A model generated the notes under the pieces. That model did no database searches, was not told the origin of the DNA, and worked only from the letters and a program-made list of their open reading frames with translations. A program made the translations under genes and the position numbers. This document shows positions 45,901 to 56,674 of a stretch of DNA of 64,000 nucleotides, in pieces (positions within the stretch are counted from its first letter, which is position 1; each line of letters opens with the position of its first letter). The stretch is taken from NCBI GenBank assembly GCA_910574455.1, contig CAJSYZ010000006.1, positions 915,981 through 979,980 of the forward strand, written 5' to 3'. This stretch comes from Trichaptum fuscoviolaceum (Eukaryota > Basidiomycota > Agaricomycetes > Hymenochaetales > Trichaptaceae).

Positions 45901-46980
45901 CGGAAGGAGCATATGCACCATCATGATACACCCGTAGCTGGCGCAGCTGATGATACAGAGGACTTCTTCGATGACATTGTGGGCAATAATGAACTCAACG
46001 AAATTGCAGACCTGGAAGATCCCGAAAACGTAGTGTATGGGCCACATCATCTTGCGGTTCATGGCATACTACATGCTGAACGCCAGATCCGCTTGGGTGG
46101 CAGAAATGACCCTTTGAGCTTGATCTTAATGGCTTCCAAGCAACGTGGGTATTACTTGGTAACCCATGCTTTGGTGTTGCACATCTGACTTCTTTGTTGT
46201 CATCCTTGCAGAGTCCAGTAAGGTGTATCCTAAACAGCTCAACACGCTTGCGGCGATAAAAGGTCATCCAGAGCTCCGACAGCTCCGACAGCTCATAAAA
46301 AAATACTTATTCAACAAGTACGAGAATCACATCTCCAACTCAAGGGGCTCCTCTGGCAGAGCCCAACCAGCAGTTGAATTGGACACAAGAATGACTTTTC
46401 AATATTCCATTCAGCCACTGCTTTCTTTGCCTACCATGGCGAATCGATCCCTATAGAACAAGCAATGAGGGAGGCGATCAGGTCCAATCCCTCTTGGCGC
46501 GGAAAAGCAAGACGTGATGCAGTCCTTGTTCGAGTTAGCTCCTGCATAAAGGGGTTTGCAGGAATGAGAGTTGCCCGGGTTATGCTTCTTTTTTCCTTCA
46601 CCGCTAAAGGGGAACGTCAGGACTGCGCTCTCGTCCAATTTTTCAAGCGTGTTGGAGATTCACCCGACCTGAAAACAAGAATGTGGATAGTCGAACCGGA
46701 GTATGAGTTAGAGAGCTCTACCACCTGTGTCGGATGCTGTACTGGAGTGAATGCCAGTGGCAGATGTCGCTATCACCGCGACTGCAAGGCTCCGAAGCAA
46801 TCTGTGATAGATGTAGGGGACATCCTCCGTTTGGCCCACCTCCTGGGGGTTCCGAAGGGTGATGAATGTCCTCCAAAGTCATTGACACCTGAGGAGACCC
46901 TGGATTTTTATGATAGATTCTATGTTAACCGATTTGCTGACATGCACATGCACCAAACACTGTACGAAGCTAGACAATAA
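42995..46980 (+). pseudogene. Plavaka-family transposase, copy B (frameshift in last exon)
   Basis: Same nine-exon structure as copy A: 42995-43481, 43543-44162, 44225-44432, 44481-44718, 44792-44945, 45011-45162, 45213-45309, 45382-46144 and 46212-46980. The zinc finger and all body motifs are present. In exon 9, near 46384, one base is missing relative to copy A, so the last 200 or so residues (from HSATAFFAYRGE to the end in copy A) are out of frame. The exon length of 769 confirms the shift. Downstream of the lesion the original frame is still open to the expected stop, so the loss is recent. Differences from copy A elsewhere are mostly substitutions. Confidence 0.88.
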
Positions 46981-47212
46981 TTACTAAGTTAAACTCTTCC
47001 GTTAGCACTTCAAGTTGCCACATAGTACTACAAAGTGTATTGAGACTTGTTGTACAGTTTACATTGCCAGAGCCAGCGGCGACGACATCATGGTATTCAT
47101 TGTTCGAGGTAATATAATTATCAACAAATCTCAAAGCAACAAAGGGAGAAACTGGAGATGCAAGCATACTGTGTCCATTGTCAACCCACCACCTACGAGA
47201 GGGCTAATTCGG
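46981..47212. other. Short spacer between transposase B and cargo gene C3
   Basis: No gene; convergent 3' ends. Contains CTTCAAGTT near 47008. Confidence 0.4.
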
Positions 47213-49441
47213 CTAGTAGTTGAGGCAACCTTGAGGACTTGAAGGCTTGGAGTCATCCTTTGACTTTATCGCCAATTCTAAATAATTGCGATACCCTAGA
47301 ACTTCTTTAATATCAATTTTCATCGCGATGCCCTTCGGGGTTTGTCTATCGAATGACGAGCACACCGCCTCCATCAGATACATTTGGTATCTGTGCATGT
47401 CCGCCTCCTGCAAGAAAGTTGTTCGAGTCGTCTGGCTATCTAAGGACCCTGCTGACGTCGATGCTGCCGTGTCCTGTCTTTCCTTCCCCTTGCCCTTCAA
47501 GTTCGTTTGATAGGCCTCCAATTCGTCCCTGTTATAGGCTGCTAACATATCAATAGAATCAAGGACAGCATCAGTCGACTCCTGCCCTTGATGTATGATC
47601 TTGTTTAAGAGCCCTTTTATGACCACGCCTTTCCCATTCTGCATGACGACATCGAAAAGACCCTTTGTGGAGGCAATTTGCAACCATCTCTTGACAATCC
47701 TAAGCGCTCCTATCAATCTCCTCTGAAGATAATCCAATTCCTGGAAGCAATATTGAATCTTGTCAGCAGAATTATCTGCCAAAATTGCTGCTTCGGCGTT
47801 TTCCAAAAGCTCCAGAATATCTCTTGCCTCGAAAATAATTGCATAGTCGTTGGAGGTAACAGCAAATGCATCCCTCCTCTGGAAGAATGCGTCGTGAATA
47901 TTGCACAGATTAATCGCCATTTCCCAAGTTTCTGCGTGTTGTCAAACTGTAGTAGCGTTTGATTGACCTCAGTTTGCTGGGGCTGAAAATGAAGCTGTCT
48001 AACCGCAGGCGTATTGTATTTCGATTGCAAACTCCCTGCTTCCGATATCGGTTGATAGAATGGCCTCAATGTCAGGGGCCGAAGATCGGGACGACGACGA
48101 TTGGGAGGCTGAGATTGAGCCACGAGAATCTTAGAGATGTCGACTGACATTCTTTGGAGATCGGCGTCAATGATTGCGATGAGTTCGTAGATTACGTCGT
48201 AGTAGGCCTGGAAGAGCGGTATGAAGAATTGGAAAGCCTTAAGATTTTCGGCATCCCTATCGTATGAGTTCAATACTGCGAAAAACCCTTCTGCCTTCTC
48301 TTCTCTATAATGTCCATATTGAGATAGCAGTTCTCTAAGACCTTCCGAGCCGTTGCGAGAATGAAGTCGGTAGTATTTATTCATGATTTTCTGAAACGCG
48401 CCCTCGTTCACCTCGAAGTAGTAGGAACCGAAGGGATCTTCAGTGCTCCGGCTGTCAAGGCATTTCTGTATGTCCGAATCTTTGAACCCAAGGACAATTG
48501 CGGAGGATTCCATGAAGAAGAACCTTAGACTATCCAAGGTCTTCCTTACTCTAACAGCGTCGCCTGCTGCCCGTGACTAACAAGCGTAGGTTATTAGACG
48601 TTCTTTTTCGAAACATGATCCTATTACTTACCCCAGCAACATTACTAGTCAAGAGATCGACATAAGAAGATATCTTGCTAAGAGTTTTTTTCATCGTATC
48701 AACCTGACCCTCCAAACTCGCAATCCTATCATCCGATGAAAGGCCTGGATGGCCTGAAGTCGAGCGAACCGACTCGTTGCCTTCTATGCCAGTGTGCGAA
48801 GCACTTTGTGCCATATTTTTAAGCAGTTCACCTATAGTATCTCCGCAATCTCCGCCAGTGACAGGTGTTTGGACAAAACTGCCAGGTCCCGTGACGCCAC
48901 TCACATTATCGGCCAGTGATGATGGTGGCCTTGATGGTGGTGGAACAGATACCGGGAACGGTGCCCAATGACTCAGCGTTTCGTCATCCTTCTCAACTTT
49001 ACGCCTTTTGCTGTCACTGGCAGGAGTACCTTCAGGTTCATTGTGATGGTGGCTACTAGGACTCCGAGTTGAAATGCGATCTTGAAGACGTTGGCTACCA
49101 CTACTCCGTTTTGGAGGGCCGGCAGAAATGCGATCTTCAAGAGCCTGAGGTCGGCTATTAGGACTCGGACTTGCAGGGCCAGAGAAAATGCGTTCTTGAA
49201 GAGAGCCATGACTCCCAGCTGAAGGGTTGTTCGAAGATGTATGTGCGTACGCTCTAACCCAGTCTGGAATTTGCGACGGGGGGCGCGATTGGTGCCCCCA
49301 GTTGCCTCGACCTCCATGATTTGATCTCGCCCGCGGGGCAGATGTGCGTTCCTCAACTGTCTCATGTTTCCTTTTATCTACAATTTAGCTATTGTCAGAA
49401 CCAACAAGGGGGTTCGACTCAAACTCAGGCTCACTGGACAT
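47213..49441 (-). CDS. Transposon B cargo protein C3, unknown coiled-coil/helical family
   Basis: A large exon ends at 48632 and is joined in phase to an exon starting 48576. The N-terminal part is disordered with three copies of an L-[QE]-[ED]-R-I-[SF] unit (LQERIFSG, LEDRISAG, LQDRISTR), then a coiled coil (DRIASLEGQVDTMKKTLSKI). The second exon is helical: GAFQKIMNKYYRLHSRNGS, then NLKAFQFFIPLFQAYYDVI. Near 47920 the frame shifts by one base at GGGAAATGG, after which INLCNIHDAFFQRRDAF and LQRRLIGALRIVKRWLQI continue to 47213. The shift may be a real lesion. The start is unsure (ATG at 49441, or later after an intron). The pattern matches C1 and C2; no known domain recognised. Confidence 0.5.
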
Positions 49442-51590
49442 TTTGGATATTTTGAACAAAACTGTGACTTGAAGCCTGATAGGAGGTTGTTTCGCTTTCT
49501 CCAACAGCTTCAAAATGGAGTTAAAACTGGTGCAATAGTATAGTAGCTGTGAGCCTACCAACTCCGAGTCCGACTCCGAGTCGTCGGAACCGAATAGTAG
49601 TATCTTGAACTTCGGTTCAAATTTAGAGATCAAGTTCCAGTATACTAGTAGTAGTAGATAGTACTACTCAGGCTACAACTTGAAGTTTGAAGATCTCAGT
49701 CAGCGGATGAAGTTGAACTAGGAGACTGATTGACTCACCGCCAGCCTGAGTACCGCCAGTGGCAGCCTCTGAACTAAAATTTAGGTGGCAGGGACTTCGA
49801 CTTTAAGGTGAGAGGGCTTCAAGCTGTTGAAAAGAACAACCTTGAGTACTACTAGAGTACAGTACTACAGAGTATAGTAGACAAAGACACAATACGTCGA
49901 TGCCACTGGCAGGGCATGGGGTAGTCAGGCTACTAAATGCGGAACTTGAATCTGAACTTGAAGCCAGACTTCTCAGGCTCACGCCACTCAGCCACTGTAT
50001 TTGGCAACAATTGTCGGAGATGCGCACCTCCGGTTACGGTGATATTCTTTCGGATTCGAATCACAAAAGGATGATGCAGTGATGTCGGAACTTGCGGAAT
50101 ATCATCCACAGATTAAGGTAACTAGGGCTAACAAGGGCTCGAGGACATGGGAAGCGTGGTTTAATGAGGAGCACCACAAGGTTGAGCGGGAACGAGCAGC
50201 ATTGGAACCTTTTAATTCACTTAAACCGCAGACTCGGAGTCAGACGAAGTAGCCTGCCAGTGAGGACTCAGGCTTGTACTCATACTATTTCTAACTGTTT
50301 TCTTTTCGTAGTATTACCTCATACCAGTGCATACCACTAGTATTCAAGTTGTGTCTTTGTATGTTTGTCTCCTGTTCTGTGTTCGTCGACCTTATACTTG
50401 TGTTTTCTGTGCATCGGTATTCAAGTTGTTGTATGACTGTATGTAAATAAAAAACGATATGAATTGTTTACTAACTATTCCGAGTCGGACTTGGACTCAC
50501 TGGCACCAGTGATGCTCTAATTACTGCTTGATAAATTCACGACTGGCTCGAATCCGGGTCTACCAACCTGAAGACCGAACATCGTTACGGGTCACTGTTC
50601 GGCAACTTGAACTTTTGAGCTGAACTTGAAGTCCCACGACTCGGTCTCAGGCTCAGACTCGGAAGTTCTTCCGACTCGGAGGTCAGCTTGAAGTCGGAAA
50701 CTACTAGTACTAGTAAACTAAGCCTGAGGGGCGAAGGTCGGTCCGGCTACTACTACAACTGCTCTGCTCGACAACTATTAGGTATAATAATTTTAATGGA
50801 ATGACCGGTTGTTATTCTCGGGACGTTCTAGGTCAGAGGGAACTGGACGGCTTGACTTATGCTATTGCCTTCTGGCAGACGACGGAGGAGCTGGATCAAA
50901 TGGGCTTTGCGACCAACCTTGATTCAAAGACAGACACGCAACTTGGTAGTAGTATTGTTTTCCCGACTCCGAGTCAGCAAGAGCCCGACGTGGACATCGC
51001 CGCTCGCCTTTTCCCAGACTGAGCCCCTTCCTCAACTCCCCCACCATGCGCACAAACTCTCTCATCTCATCCTCTTGCACTACCTTGAGGCTTGTCATTT
51101 TCTTCAACCTTGGCGCTGTCTCCTTCACATATGACATCTTCCATGCGCTGCTCTCCTGCACTTTGTACTAAATTATGTCGTAACAGATCTGGGCGGAATG
51201 GGAGACAGAGGTCTGCACGAGCATGGCACAGGAGTTCAAGGCTGGTGAGTTTATTCTCCTTCTCAATCCTTTTACTTCACGTTATTTACATACCATTTGA
51301 TACAGAATCCTAGCTCACACCGTTTACAGCGCACGCAAGATGGTGCAATTCTGGAACACCGCCAGACAGCACCACCACCATTGCCATCGCACTCCTGCTA
51401 CTAGTAGTACCCAGCATCGACATGATGACTTCCCACGTGGGGTCTGACACTGGCATCACAGGCCCTCCGTCGTCCGCTACCACCACTGACAGCCATGGTC
51501 AGGTTGGAAACCAGAGACTTCCGGAGACACTTTCATTGTTGTGGGGACTGGTAAGTAGCCCTAGTAGTTATCCGCTATTGCAACAATAGC
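49442..51590. other. Word-rich spacer of transposon B
   Basis: Mostly non-coding and full of 8-base words: TCCGAGTC twice near 49563, TACTAGTA 49643, CACTGGCA 49905 and 50503, GACTCGGA 50236 and twice near 50660, TACTAGTA 50702 and 51399. A 56-codon frame at 50082-50252 (MSELAEYHPQIKVTRANKGS) looks coding but is unassigned. Confidence 0.6.
50082..50252 (+). CDS. Small open frame in transposon B spacer
   Basis: 56 residues, charged: MSELAEYHPQIKVTRANKGS, then TWEAWFNEEHHKVERERAAL. It may be the tail of a lost gene. A GACTCGGA word lies inside its last codons, adding residues near TRSQTK. No family recognised. Confidence 0.3.
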   Translation: MSELAEYHPQIKVTRANKGSRTWEAWFNEEHHKVERERAALEPFNSLKPQTRSQTK

Positions 51591-51595
51591 TCATG

Positions 51596-52670
51596 ACCCG
51601 ATGAACACAACTACATGACTGGCTGATGCTATGGTTGTTGAAGCGCTTAGAATGCCAGCACGCTTACGAGTTCGAGACGACAGCGCGCACCATCTTGCCG
51701 GGCAAGTCTTCTTTTAGAGACAAGTCATTCGGAGATGAGGAGCTCAAAGGCTTCCAGTTTGCCTCACCAGACGACCATCAAATTCATATCTATTTCGCTG
51801 ATTCCATGGCTCATGGCGGGGATTTAAGAGATGCTCCTTGCCGACACAAGGGACTTCTTGCAATCAGAGAAGGTATGTACATGAAGTGCCACACATCGAC
51901 TGAAAGTTTAACCTCTCTTTCTGAATCAGTGGTGCGCTGACCGTGGTAACCACTCTCGTCGCGACAATTTCCTCTATCGTGTCCCTGGCTTGGGCAGATC
52001 ATCGTTGATCCATGCCCTTGCTGGCGCGCTCATGCTCGACATTCTCGCCATCTCACGTTCCGCTTTTTGGATGAACGATGTGACGTTGTCGTCGCTTATG
52101 GGCCGTGTGCCTGCCCCGTGTATTGTCCTTCTCGAGGACCTTGACGCTGCATTCACTCGCTCAACTTCGCGCGACGGGTCCTCAACCTGTGTTCCTGGTG
52201 GTAAGAAGAAGAGATCTTTGTTGTCCGACAACAAGGATAAGATAACGATGATGACGACAATGAAGAAATTGGCAAGAAGAAGAAAAGCAAGAAATATGAC
52301 ACTCTATCCGACGTGAACACGCTCTCTCTTTCTGGCCTTCTTAATGCACTTGATGGTGTCGCCGCTGCTGTTGGCCGCTTCCTCGTCCCGTCGCAGCGAC
52401 GAACCATCTTGAGCGTTTCGACCCCGCGCTCTCGCACCCCGGTGGTATGGATGTTTGGATCGAGTTCAAAAGCGCAAGCCCTAGGCAGGCTCAAGCGCTC
52501 TTCTGCGACTTCTTCCTGTACGCGGACGTCAAGAAGCCCGAGATCACCAAACGCGAAGGCGAGCTCGATGGGATCAGCCTCCCCACCCCACCCCATCCTC
52601 TGGATCGATTTCGGAAATTCCGGTGTCGGTATTTGCGTCCGATGCCTCGAGTACCGCAACCTTGAGCTCG
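51596..52670 (+). pseudogene. BCS1-type AAA+ ATPase, degenerate
   Basis: Pieces of a BCS1-like protein in several frames. 51600-51800: WLMLWLLKRLECQHAYEFET, SSFRDKSFGDEELKGFQF (BCS1 N-terminal domain). 51965-52200: LYRVPGLGRSSLIHALAGAL, the Walker A region where the usual GSGK lysine is Arg, then MGRVPAPCIVLLEDLDAAFT, an intact Walker B. 52313-52670: NTLSLSGLLNALDGVAAA, then after a frameshift ATNHLERFDPALSHPG and MDVWIEFKSASPRQAQALF. Family members are mitochondrial or related AAA translocases, and basidiomycetes have many copies. Frameshifts and the broken P-loop mean it is not functional. Its place inside transposon B suggests a captured host gene. Confidence 0.8.
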
Positions 52671-52708
52671 AGCTCATTGATGAGAGGTGCGTCAAACAGT
52701 CTACCTGA

Positions 52709-53573
52709 CGTTGGCAAAGCAGCTCACGACGCAAATTGCGAATTCATCAAACGGGAAAAAGTATTACTTCATCTTAGATATCGTTCAAGTAGTCATGTCC
52801 TATTCCTCGACAAACACCTCTGTGCCACCACCATTGCCGCCGAAACGGAGATCGCTCGGTTTCAATATGCAGAATAAGTCGATTATCGGCCGACAGCGCA
52901 ATCCCCCCAGCTCTAAGGACAAGAAACGCTCCTTCATTTAAACTACTTCTTCCATAGCGGATTGGGATGCATTGATCCCATTTCCCACATTGGCATGGTT
53001 CCGGTTTCGAGTTGTATCCAGGGATGACTGATTGTATGACGGCTTACTCGTGGCTTTGCCTTCTAGAGCTGATGGAACAGCTTCTTGTGCAGTGGGCTAT
53101 GTCTTCCTGACTTCTTCGGAGTTAACCTGACTCACTTTCTTGTTTGTTTGTGCATAAAATGAAAAGAAGCCTCATAATCGAGTCATCTAGAAGAAATCCT
53201 TCTTATCTCCTGTCAGTTCAGCTTGAGGTTTATCCGAGCCATAGTATAATGCACTGATAGTTCCTCTCTTCTTTTCCCAGAAGAATAAGGCATCAGAAAA
53301 ATGCGTGCAAGAGCTTTGTATAAATGTGAACTCGGAGTGGGTGTCGCCCCTCCCCGCCACCCACCCACCCATTCAACCCTTCGCCATGAACTTTTATCAC
53401 ATTCTGTTGGGGCTCCACATGCTCCTATTGATTGACCATGCTGTGCTTCGAGTACGCATCGCGCGAAGACTTCCTTGGACACAAAGGAGGATATCTAGGA
53501 TGCAAAAAATCGTGCTTACTTTCCATTTCCTCTCAAAATCACTGCACTGACTTTTTGCCAGCTTCACAAACAG
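52709..53573. other. Spacer between AAA pseudogene and exonuclease gene
   Basis: No supported gene. A 5' exon of the exonuclease may lie near 53388-53520, but I could not define it. Confidence 0.4.
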
Positions 53574-54431
53574 ATGCAACATCTCCTCGACTACCTGGGG
53601 GTTCCGCCAACGCCTCTTCTTCAACTTCGCAGTTATACACTCGGACCTCTTGTTCCTGAAGTATGTCTGACCACCGCGACGATGGAGAATGCCGTAGACG
53701 TCATCTATGCTTCCTTGCCGGATGCCCCGGAACGACGCTTCGTTGCCCTCGACATTGAATGGGCGAGTAACTCACCAGAGCTATATCGCGTGGACCTCAT
53801 CCAACTCGCGGTTCAGCAACATGTGTTCCTCCTCCGGACTCATCTACTTAATGCTCTTCCCCCAAGATTGGAACAATTATTAGGTGATGAAACTGTATGG
53901 AAAGTGTCAGCAGGAATCGCTGGTACGACAATCCCATTTCTTCTCTCATTATGCGGCATAACTGAACTAATTGGCAGGTGATGCGACTCGCATCAGGAAT
54001 AAATTTGACATTCCCGTATCCTCCTGTGTCGATTTGACAGATTGGGCGCGCTTCGTTTACCCCGATTTCTGGCCAAGAACGCCAACTTGGCTCCAGCTGC
54101 TTCTGAACCCCCGTCTCTGGTTCAAGTTTCCGCAACCGTTTATAAAGCTGGAGGAGATGGCGGGCAGGCTCCTGCAGACAAACATCAAAAAAGATGTCTT
54201 GGTCACGATGAGCAATTGGGCCGAAGTTGAGCTGTCGGCTGCTCAAGTCCATTGTAAGTTATCCTTTTCAAGTTGTCACTCAGGCTGACCATCTTCTCAC
54301 TTGCATCTGCTCTATTAGATGCGGCAATCGACGCGCACAGCACGTTTGCTGTTGCTTCCGTCTTGAATCAAGATGCCTTGGCCTTACCGGATACAATAAT
54401 CCATCACTTCCCAATGCTCGATATTGAGTAG
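53574..54431 (+). CDS. DnaQ/WRN-type 3'-5' exonuclease domain protein, cargo of transposon B
   Basis: Exons 53574-53922, 53978-54253 and 54319-54431 give 245 residues in one frame; TTTTTGCCAG before 53564 may be an acceptor for an upstream exon. The RNase H-like exonuclease fold is marked by three motifs: Exo I FVALDIEWA (Asp and Glu), Exo II GDATRIRNKF (Asp), and Exo III HYAAIDAHSTF in DEDDy form, where the Tyr-x3-Asp is completed across the last splice. DLIQLAVQQHVFLL is the second beta strand pair. All four acids and the tyrosine are present, so activity is plausible. Substrate could be DNA or RNA. It lies in the variable part of transposon B, 260 bases from the right-end block. Confidence 0.85.
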
Positions 54432-54686
54432 GCTGAGGCCCGTTTGAATAGTGCTAACGGTGTTATCTTGTTGAGTAAATTGTTGAGTGCATGCTCTTGT
54501 CTTCAAAAGTTGCCAGGAGCATCGTGATTGTATCTATTATTGAATTGCTTCTCGTTGAATGATCATTGTAGACTGAGGTTGTCAATGGTGTTTGCTGTCG
54601 CTTTCAAGATGTCAAAGATGAAGGTAGCTTGAAATCTCAAAACAGAGGTTCAAGTTCACTTGAGTACAGTAGTGGTAGTAGTAGTA

Positions 54687-55072
54687 AATCTCACTTGAGT
54701 CTGACTTGCCACCTGATGTACAGCTTCCCTCCTTACGCACTGATTTTGTCCTGAAACGCCGTTTTAAGGCCATCAGGCAGCCAGGCAACACTTCAGGCAG
54801 GCATGACAACGCTTCAACCCATTTAAGGAAGCTCCAGGACGCGCCAGCCGCCGTTAGCAATCTCTGATGTATTACACTTGAGCACTGAAATCCTGACTTG
54901 CATTCTGATGCACTGAGAGACGGCTTGCATCCTGAAACACTCCTTATTTCAGTGAGATAAGGCAATCAGTGTATTTTCAGACGAAGTAGCGACCCTTCAG
55001 ACAGGTGCCAGCCAAATCAGGACGCGTCAGGACGCGTCAGTCGCCGTAAGCAAAAGGAAGTTTCCCTGATGT
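54687..55072 (+). repeat. Right terminal region of transposon B
   Basis: Starts like the right end of copy A, then has extra sequence (about 54850-55010) with inverted versions of left subterminal motifs, then the shared AGGACGCGTC tandem units and CAGTCGCCGTAAGC, ending AGTTTCCCTGATGT at 55072. A degenerate extra terminus (GCCGTTAGCAATCTCTGATG) lies at about 54850-54870. Confidence 0.75.
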
Positions 55073-55507
55073 AACGGTAGGATTCCTGTAGTACACTCAG
55101 CAGTAGGTACTAACCTGAGAATAAATACAGAAGTATACCATATTCGCCTCCAGTTGACAGTCTAAGTTCATCTTCGGTTTATTTTGTAGTGCCCAGAGCG
55201 AATCAATACGAAGCGTCACGGTTAGACCTGTTGTGGTAAATGACAAGATAGAATAAATCCAAGAAGCCAGTGATGCGGTGAATTGGTGTCATTACGTACT
55301 AAGTACATATTCAAGCAGGTGTACAGTGTGTGAGTCTGATCTGCCTCCGTTTGGATTCGACGGTACATTTATCCCTTCGACTTCCAAGGCAAACGTCAAA
55401 CTGAACCAGACGAGGCTCGGAAGGTTCATATACAATCCGAGATGGCATCCTTGGAACCTTGTCAAGTGTCATTTTCTCGGTACCATCCTAGCGCCGGGAT
55501 GCTTTAG

Positions 55508-55513
55508 TATAAA
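55508..55513 (+). promoter_or_regulatory. TATA box, heme-thiolate peroxidase gene
   Basis: TATAAA about 100 bases upstream of the ATG at 55615, and 460 bases from the end of transposon B. Confidence 0.45.
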
Positions 55514-55520
55514 GGCAACC

Positions 55521-55568
55521 ATGTTCTTGGCCGTCGTGTCTTCTTCCCCATCCTCGCCTCCCATCTGA
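55521..55568 (+). other. Possible upstream open reading frame
   Basis: ATG at 55521 opens MFLAVVSSSPSSPPI and stops at 55568, before the main ATG at 55615. If transcription starts about 30 bases after the TATA box, only part of transcripts would include it. Confidence 0.35.
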
Positions 55569-55614
55569 CGAGGACAGATAAAACGACAAGTCGTTGTCCA
55601 TCAACACCACAATA

Positions 55615-56674
55615 ATGTTCCTTCTTATAGCGCTCAAGCGTATCTTTGGTGGGATTGGGGGCTTTTTCGGTAATCTGGGAAACACGAGCTACGTTCTCGC
55701 CTGGGACTTCGGCCTCTTCTTACTCAACCTTGTCTCGTTCAAGCGAAAGGTTGGGAAAGTGACACTGCAAGGACATCCAGGATTCGGAGGAGTATGGCCG
55801 GAGTACATAGCCCCGAAGGGCACGGATAGCCGTTCAGCGTGTCCGGCTTTGAACGCATTGTCTAATCACGGTATGTTTGCTATCTTGGAATGCTCCATCC
55901 GCCCCATGCCACAAATCCTCAGCACTGACTGGACGCCTCATCCCCAGGTATTCTGCCTCGCGATGGACGCAACATCACCTACCCTCAGATGGGCGCAGCG
56001 ATCCGGGATGTGTACAACTTCGCGCCTTCCTTCTGCTACTTCGTTCCGAACTACATGTCGAACCTCCTTACCCGGGACTACTACAAAGACACGATTAACC
56101 TGAGCGACATCAGTGTGCACAATGGCATCGAGCATGACGCATCTCTTACTCGTACGTTGGGCGAATGTAGCTCGTACAATTCAATAATGTTTAATGTCTT
56201 CCCCTTTAGGTCACGACCTCGCTCACCAGCCCGATCAATCTAAACCTGCGATCGATCTCATCGACGAATTGTTAGCCTCGGCGACGGGCAAGAACAACAC
56301 CTTAACGCCACACGACCTCTCCCTGATCTCAACCAAGCGCCGGCGTGAAGCGCGTGCAAACAATAGTGAATTCACTCTTTCGACATTCCACAAGCTGTTT
56401 GGAAGCTCCAAGTATGTACTCAAAAGTTTCTGTGATTGAACTAAAAATAATAATGAGCCATTCCTCCTTCAGTTCCTCGACAATGCTCACCATCTTCGGC
56501 GGACGGGTAGACGACCTCGAGGTTATTCTGAAGGAAGAACGGCTGCCGGATGGCTGGGAGTCCCGCATCCGTGACCCGTGGGGCCTGACTCTTGCTGCAT
56601 TCAACCGGACGGTCTTCCGAGTTGAACTTGGGATTGATGAGAGTAAGAATAAGAGTGGTTCAATCAAGCTCTGA
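55615..56674 (+). CDS. Heme-thiolate peroxidase (chloroperoxidase/UPO family)
   Basis: Four exons: 55615-55870, 55948-56151, 56210-56411 and 56473-56674; total 864 bases, 287 residues. The proximal heme ligand motif is CPALNALSNHGILPRDGR, with the thiolate Cys. The distal acid and Mg site are in SVHNGIEHDASLTRHD. Also typical are FGGVWPEYIAPKGTDSRSAC, YPQMGAAIRDVYNF and STMLTIFGGR. It lacks a clear cleaved signal peptide; the N-terminus MFLLIALKRIFGGIGGFFG is hydrophobic and may anchor it in a membrane. Enzymes of this family use H2O2 to halogenate or oxygenate organic substrates. Complete by splice phase. Confidence 0.93.

Larger units (their letters stand above)
37876..55072 (+). mobile_element. 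Plavaka-type DNA transposon, copy B (about 17.2 kb, cargo-bearing)
   Basis: Bounded by ACATCAGGGAAACT at 37876 and the inverted AGTTTCCCTGATGT ending at 55072. Same orientation as copy A. Order: left subterminal repeats, leftward accessory gene, rightward transposase (frameshifted), leftward cargo gene C3, word-rich spacer, BCS1-type AAA pseudogene, 3'-5' exonuclease gene, right subterminal repeats. The left 9.1 kb matches copy A closely with scattered substitutions and small indels; after the transposase stop the copies are unrelated until the last few hundred bases. Flanks are GCAACT at the left and AACGGT at the right, with no clear target duplication. The unit boundaries are inferred from the ends and the matched overall length. 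Confidence 0.8.

Noticed and set aside
48973..49365. 130-codon minus frame with hydrophobic segments
   Set aside because: Wrong frame of the C3 exon; the true frame shows the repeated L-[QE]-[ED]-R-I units and joins the downstream coiled coil.
50542..50560. GGCTCGAATCCGGG, possible tRNA B box
   Set aside because: No A box or cloverleaf could be built from the neighbouring bases.
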